Shown one piece after another: positions 14,105 through 15,330 of a stretch of 15,330 nt of DNA (position 1 is its first letter; every line of letters starts with the position of its first letter). The translations under genes and the position numbers were made by a program. Source of the stretch: Flavobacteriaceae bacterium (lineage in GTDB: Bacteria; Bacteroidota; Bacteroidia; Flavobacteriales; Flavobacteriaceae); contig WFZY01000304.1 of NCBI GenBank assembly GCA_015489265.1, forward strand, positions 1-15,330. Reading direction: 5' to 3'. A model generated the notes under the pieces. It worked only from the letters and a program-made list of their open reading frames with translations, ran no database searches and was not told where the DNA came from.

Positions 14105-14167
14105 TTTATCAGATGAAATACGCATTTTATCAAATGAAAAGTCGGTTTTATCAAATAAGCATTGTAC
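14105..14167 (+). repeat. Three 21-bp direct repeats
   Basis: Units begin at 14105, 14126 and 14147: TTTATCAGATGAAA..., TTTATCAAATGAAA..., TTTATCAAATAAGC.... The first ten to fourteen bases are nearly identical and the remaining seven to ten differ. The exact 21-base period equals two helical turns, so a protein could bind all three on one face. They lie between the hydrolase stop (14088) and the VanX-like gene stop, in a 216-base gap without a gene. Confidence 0.75.
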
Positions 14168-14272
14168 CAACATCAAAAACGACGGATATTTGTCACAAGT
14201 AAATGCAAGATGTTTTTCGCAATCTTTAACCTAAAATTCTCATAATAGTTAGCATTTATTTTGTGTTGTTTG

Positions 14273-14315
14273 AAAGCTGTTCATATTTATATATGAGCAG
14301 CTTTTTATTTTTTTG
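14273..14315 (+). terminator. Intrinsic terminator in the 14089-14304 gap
   Basis: AAAGCTGTTCATAT (14273-14286), loop TTAT, ATATGAGCAGCTTT (14291-14304), then TTATTTTTTTG. The 14-bp stem has one G-T pair, and the T run is on the plus strand. It is 185 bases after the hydrolase stop; it may end that transcript, or serve the minus-strand dipeptidase gene as a hairpin, although no T run follows on that strand. Confidence 0.75.
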
Positions 14316-15021
14316 TATTGGGACATCGCCAAATCCATTGTGCTACAGGGTATGTTTTTTTACGATAAGAATAATGCCACCATTCGCTGGTAATGGGTTC
14401 TAAATCATACTTTTGCATAATACTTTTCAAATACAAACGATTTTTGATGACGGTATCCGGTAATTTTTTGTAAGCATGGTAAGCTTTTTTACCGAAATAA
14501 TCAAAATCAGTCCCCATATTGAGTTCTTTGCCATTAGCATCGATTATGGTTAAGTCAACAGCCAAACCACGATTGTGCATCGAACCTTTCTTTGGGTCAG
14601 CCACATATCTGGGGTCGGGTCGTATTGCCCAAAGCGCTTTTTGAACTTTTCCCGGACGGTAACAATCAAACAATTTTAATCGTAATGATTTTGTTCGCAA
14701 TTCTTTTTGTACCTTTAGTAATGCTTCGGCAACCACACGTCGCACATAACATTTGGCACAAGGATACATTTTTTTATGCACAAAATTGTTAGTCGTAGCA
14801 TAACGAATATCATACACAAAACTACTGTCCAAACTATGCAATTCCACCCAATCGGAATCTCGGGGCTTAATGATAGCTTTTTTAACCGGCTCAGACAGCA
14901 CTTTTTCAATTCTTTTTTTAGAATGGTCTTCTCTACAAGCCGTTAAACTTATCAATAAAATAAAGAAATAATATGTAGATTTTAGTTTAATGATAGGCAA
15001 TAGATTTAGATGTTTAGCCAA
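14305..15021 (-). CDS. VanX-type D-alanyl-D-alanine dipeptidase, predicted lipoprotein (peptidase M15D)
   Basis: The protein has 238 residues. A hydrophobic segment ends in the lipobox LTAC, so Cys29 would be lipidated and the enzyme anchored in the periplasm or outer membrane. The zinc peptidase motifs are SMHNRGLAVDLTI (147-159) with zinc ligands His149 and Asp156, and EWWHY (213-217) with catalytic Glu213 and ligand His216. Arg122 in CYRP matches the substrate-binding Arg of VanX. The family hydrolyses D-Ala-D-Ala; with no vanH, vanA or vanRS nearby this is not a vancomycin-resistance locus, and a role in cell-wall turnover is more likely (inference). It starts 31 bases after the end of the CDF gene on the same strand, so the two may be co-transcribed. 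Confidence 0.93.
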   Translation of the reverse strand: MAKHLNLLPIIKLKSTYYFFILLISLTACREDHSKKRIEKVLSEPVKKAIIKPRDSDWVELHSLDSSFVYDIRYATTNNFVHKKMYPCAKCYVRRVVAEALLKVQKELRTKSLRLKLFDCYRPGKVQKALWAIRPDPRYVADPKKGSMHNRGLAVDLTIIDANGKELNMGTDFDYFGKKAYHAYKKLPDTVIKNRLYLKSIMQKYDLEPITSEWWHYSYRKKTYPVAQWIWRCPNTKK

Positions 15022-15052
15022 AACTTAATTTAAACTTTTTACCGAATCGTTT

Positions 15053-15330
15053 TTATGTAATACTATCTGTTTCAATAAATATATGTTTAATTTTCGGGTT
15101 ATTTGCAATTATTTTGGCTTTTATATCTTTAACAATCGGTTCTATTTGTTTAACGGTTAATTCGTCTTTAAAATTAATATTGGCACCAAGTAAGATTTCA
15201 TCCGGACCCAAATGCATGGTTTTGACATTGCCAAAAGCTTCTAATTGCGGATATTGTTTTAAAATATTCCGAATGGCTTCAATATCAGATTCAACCGCCG
15301 ACTCACCTATTAGCAAATGTTTGGTTTCAA
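15053..15330 (-). CDS. Cation diffusion facilitator transporter, C-terminal cytoplasmic domain (5' truncated)
   Basis: The frame continues to the window edge; only about 92 residues of the C-terminus are present. They read ETKHLLIGESA, then an IRNILKQYPQLEAF helix, then VKTMHLGPDEILLGANINF and an IKAKIIANNPKIKHIFIE end. This is the metallochaperone-like dimerisation domain of CDF transporters, which export Zn, Fe or Mn by proton antiport at the inner membrane. The transmembrane domain with its metal-binding Asp/His residues is outside the window, so metal specificity cannot be read. A TTG codon at 15316 is not a start; conserved sequence (ETKHL) continues before it. Confidence 0.85.
   Translation of the reverse strand, partial: ETKHLLIGESAVESDIEAIRNILKQYPQLEAFGNVKTMHLGPDEILLGANINFKDELTVKQIEPIVKDIKAKIIANNPKIKHIFIETDSIT

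Noticed and set aside
14105..14167. CRISPR array
   Set aside because: The repeat units are only 21 bases including the variable part, there are three of them, and no cas genes are nearby.
14305..15021. Vancomycin-resistance locus
   Set aside because: Only a VanX-like dipeptidase is present; no vanH, ligase or vanRS genes are nearby and it carries a lipobox, unlike cytoplasmic VanX.

Overview
The window is an AT-rich piece of a bacterial chromosome, most likely from the phylum Bacteroidota (Flavobacteriia/Bacteroidia-like). Three things support this. Several genes are preceded by the Bacteroidota-type promoter -7 element TAnnTTTG (SRP RNA, grpE, the DUF389 gene, tsaE, the response regulator). 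Shine-Dalgarno sequences are almost absent. The gene content is also typical: a DnaJ with only two CxxCxGxG motifs, a SpoIIM/DUF4129 membrane cluster, tsaE next to an alanine-dehydrogenase-like gene, and a fused isobutyryl-CoA mutase. The assignment to phylum is an inference from these features; I could not run a phylogeny.

Layout. 1-1809 (+) is the C-terminal half of a B12-dependent fused acyl-CoA mutase (IcmF type), cut by the window edge. An 89-residue protein of unknown function follows (1940-2209, +), then the signal recognition particle RNA (about 2302-2395, +) with its own promoter and terminator, then a short-chain dehydrogenase (2466-3278, +). From there nearly everything is on the minus strand: an NtrC-type response regulator without a DNA-binding domain (3474-4637), a DUF389 membrane protein (4921-6375), the chaperone operon grpE-dnaJ (8496 to 6711, with a strong terminator), a membrane-protein cluster of SpoIIM-like protein, six-helix membrane protein and DUF4129 protein (11484 to 8571), and the pair tsaE and alanine dehydrogenase-like gene (13206 to 11602). 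An alpha/beta hydrolase (13435-14088, +) is divergent from tsaE. The right end holds a VanX-like D-Ala-D-Ala dipeptidase lipoprotein (14305-15021, -) downstream of the C-terminus of a cation diffusion facilitator (15053 to window end, -).

Most genes are housekeeping. GrpE and DnaJ work with DnaK, which is not in the window. SRP RNA serves membrane-protein targeting. TsaE takes part in tRNA t6A synthesis. The mutase interconverts isobutyryl- and n-butyryl-CoA. I see no phage, plasmid, CRISPR, transposase or defence system.

The less ordinary material is mostly between genes: two related 30-bp palindromes on either side of the response regulator, a composite palindromic (REP/BIME-like) element at 6464-6572, a long hairpin between grpE and dnaJ, three 21-bp direct repeats at 14105-14167, and a bulged inverted repeat upstream of the hydrolase. 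Among proteins, the main oddities are the response regulator without HTH and the alanine-dehydrogenase-like protein with Gln in place of the usual active-site His. I did not find a convincing new multi-gene system.
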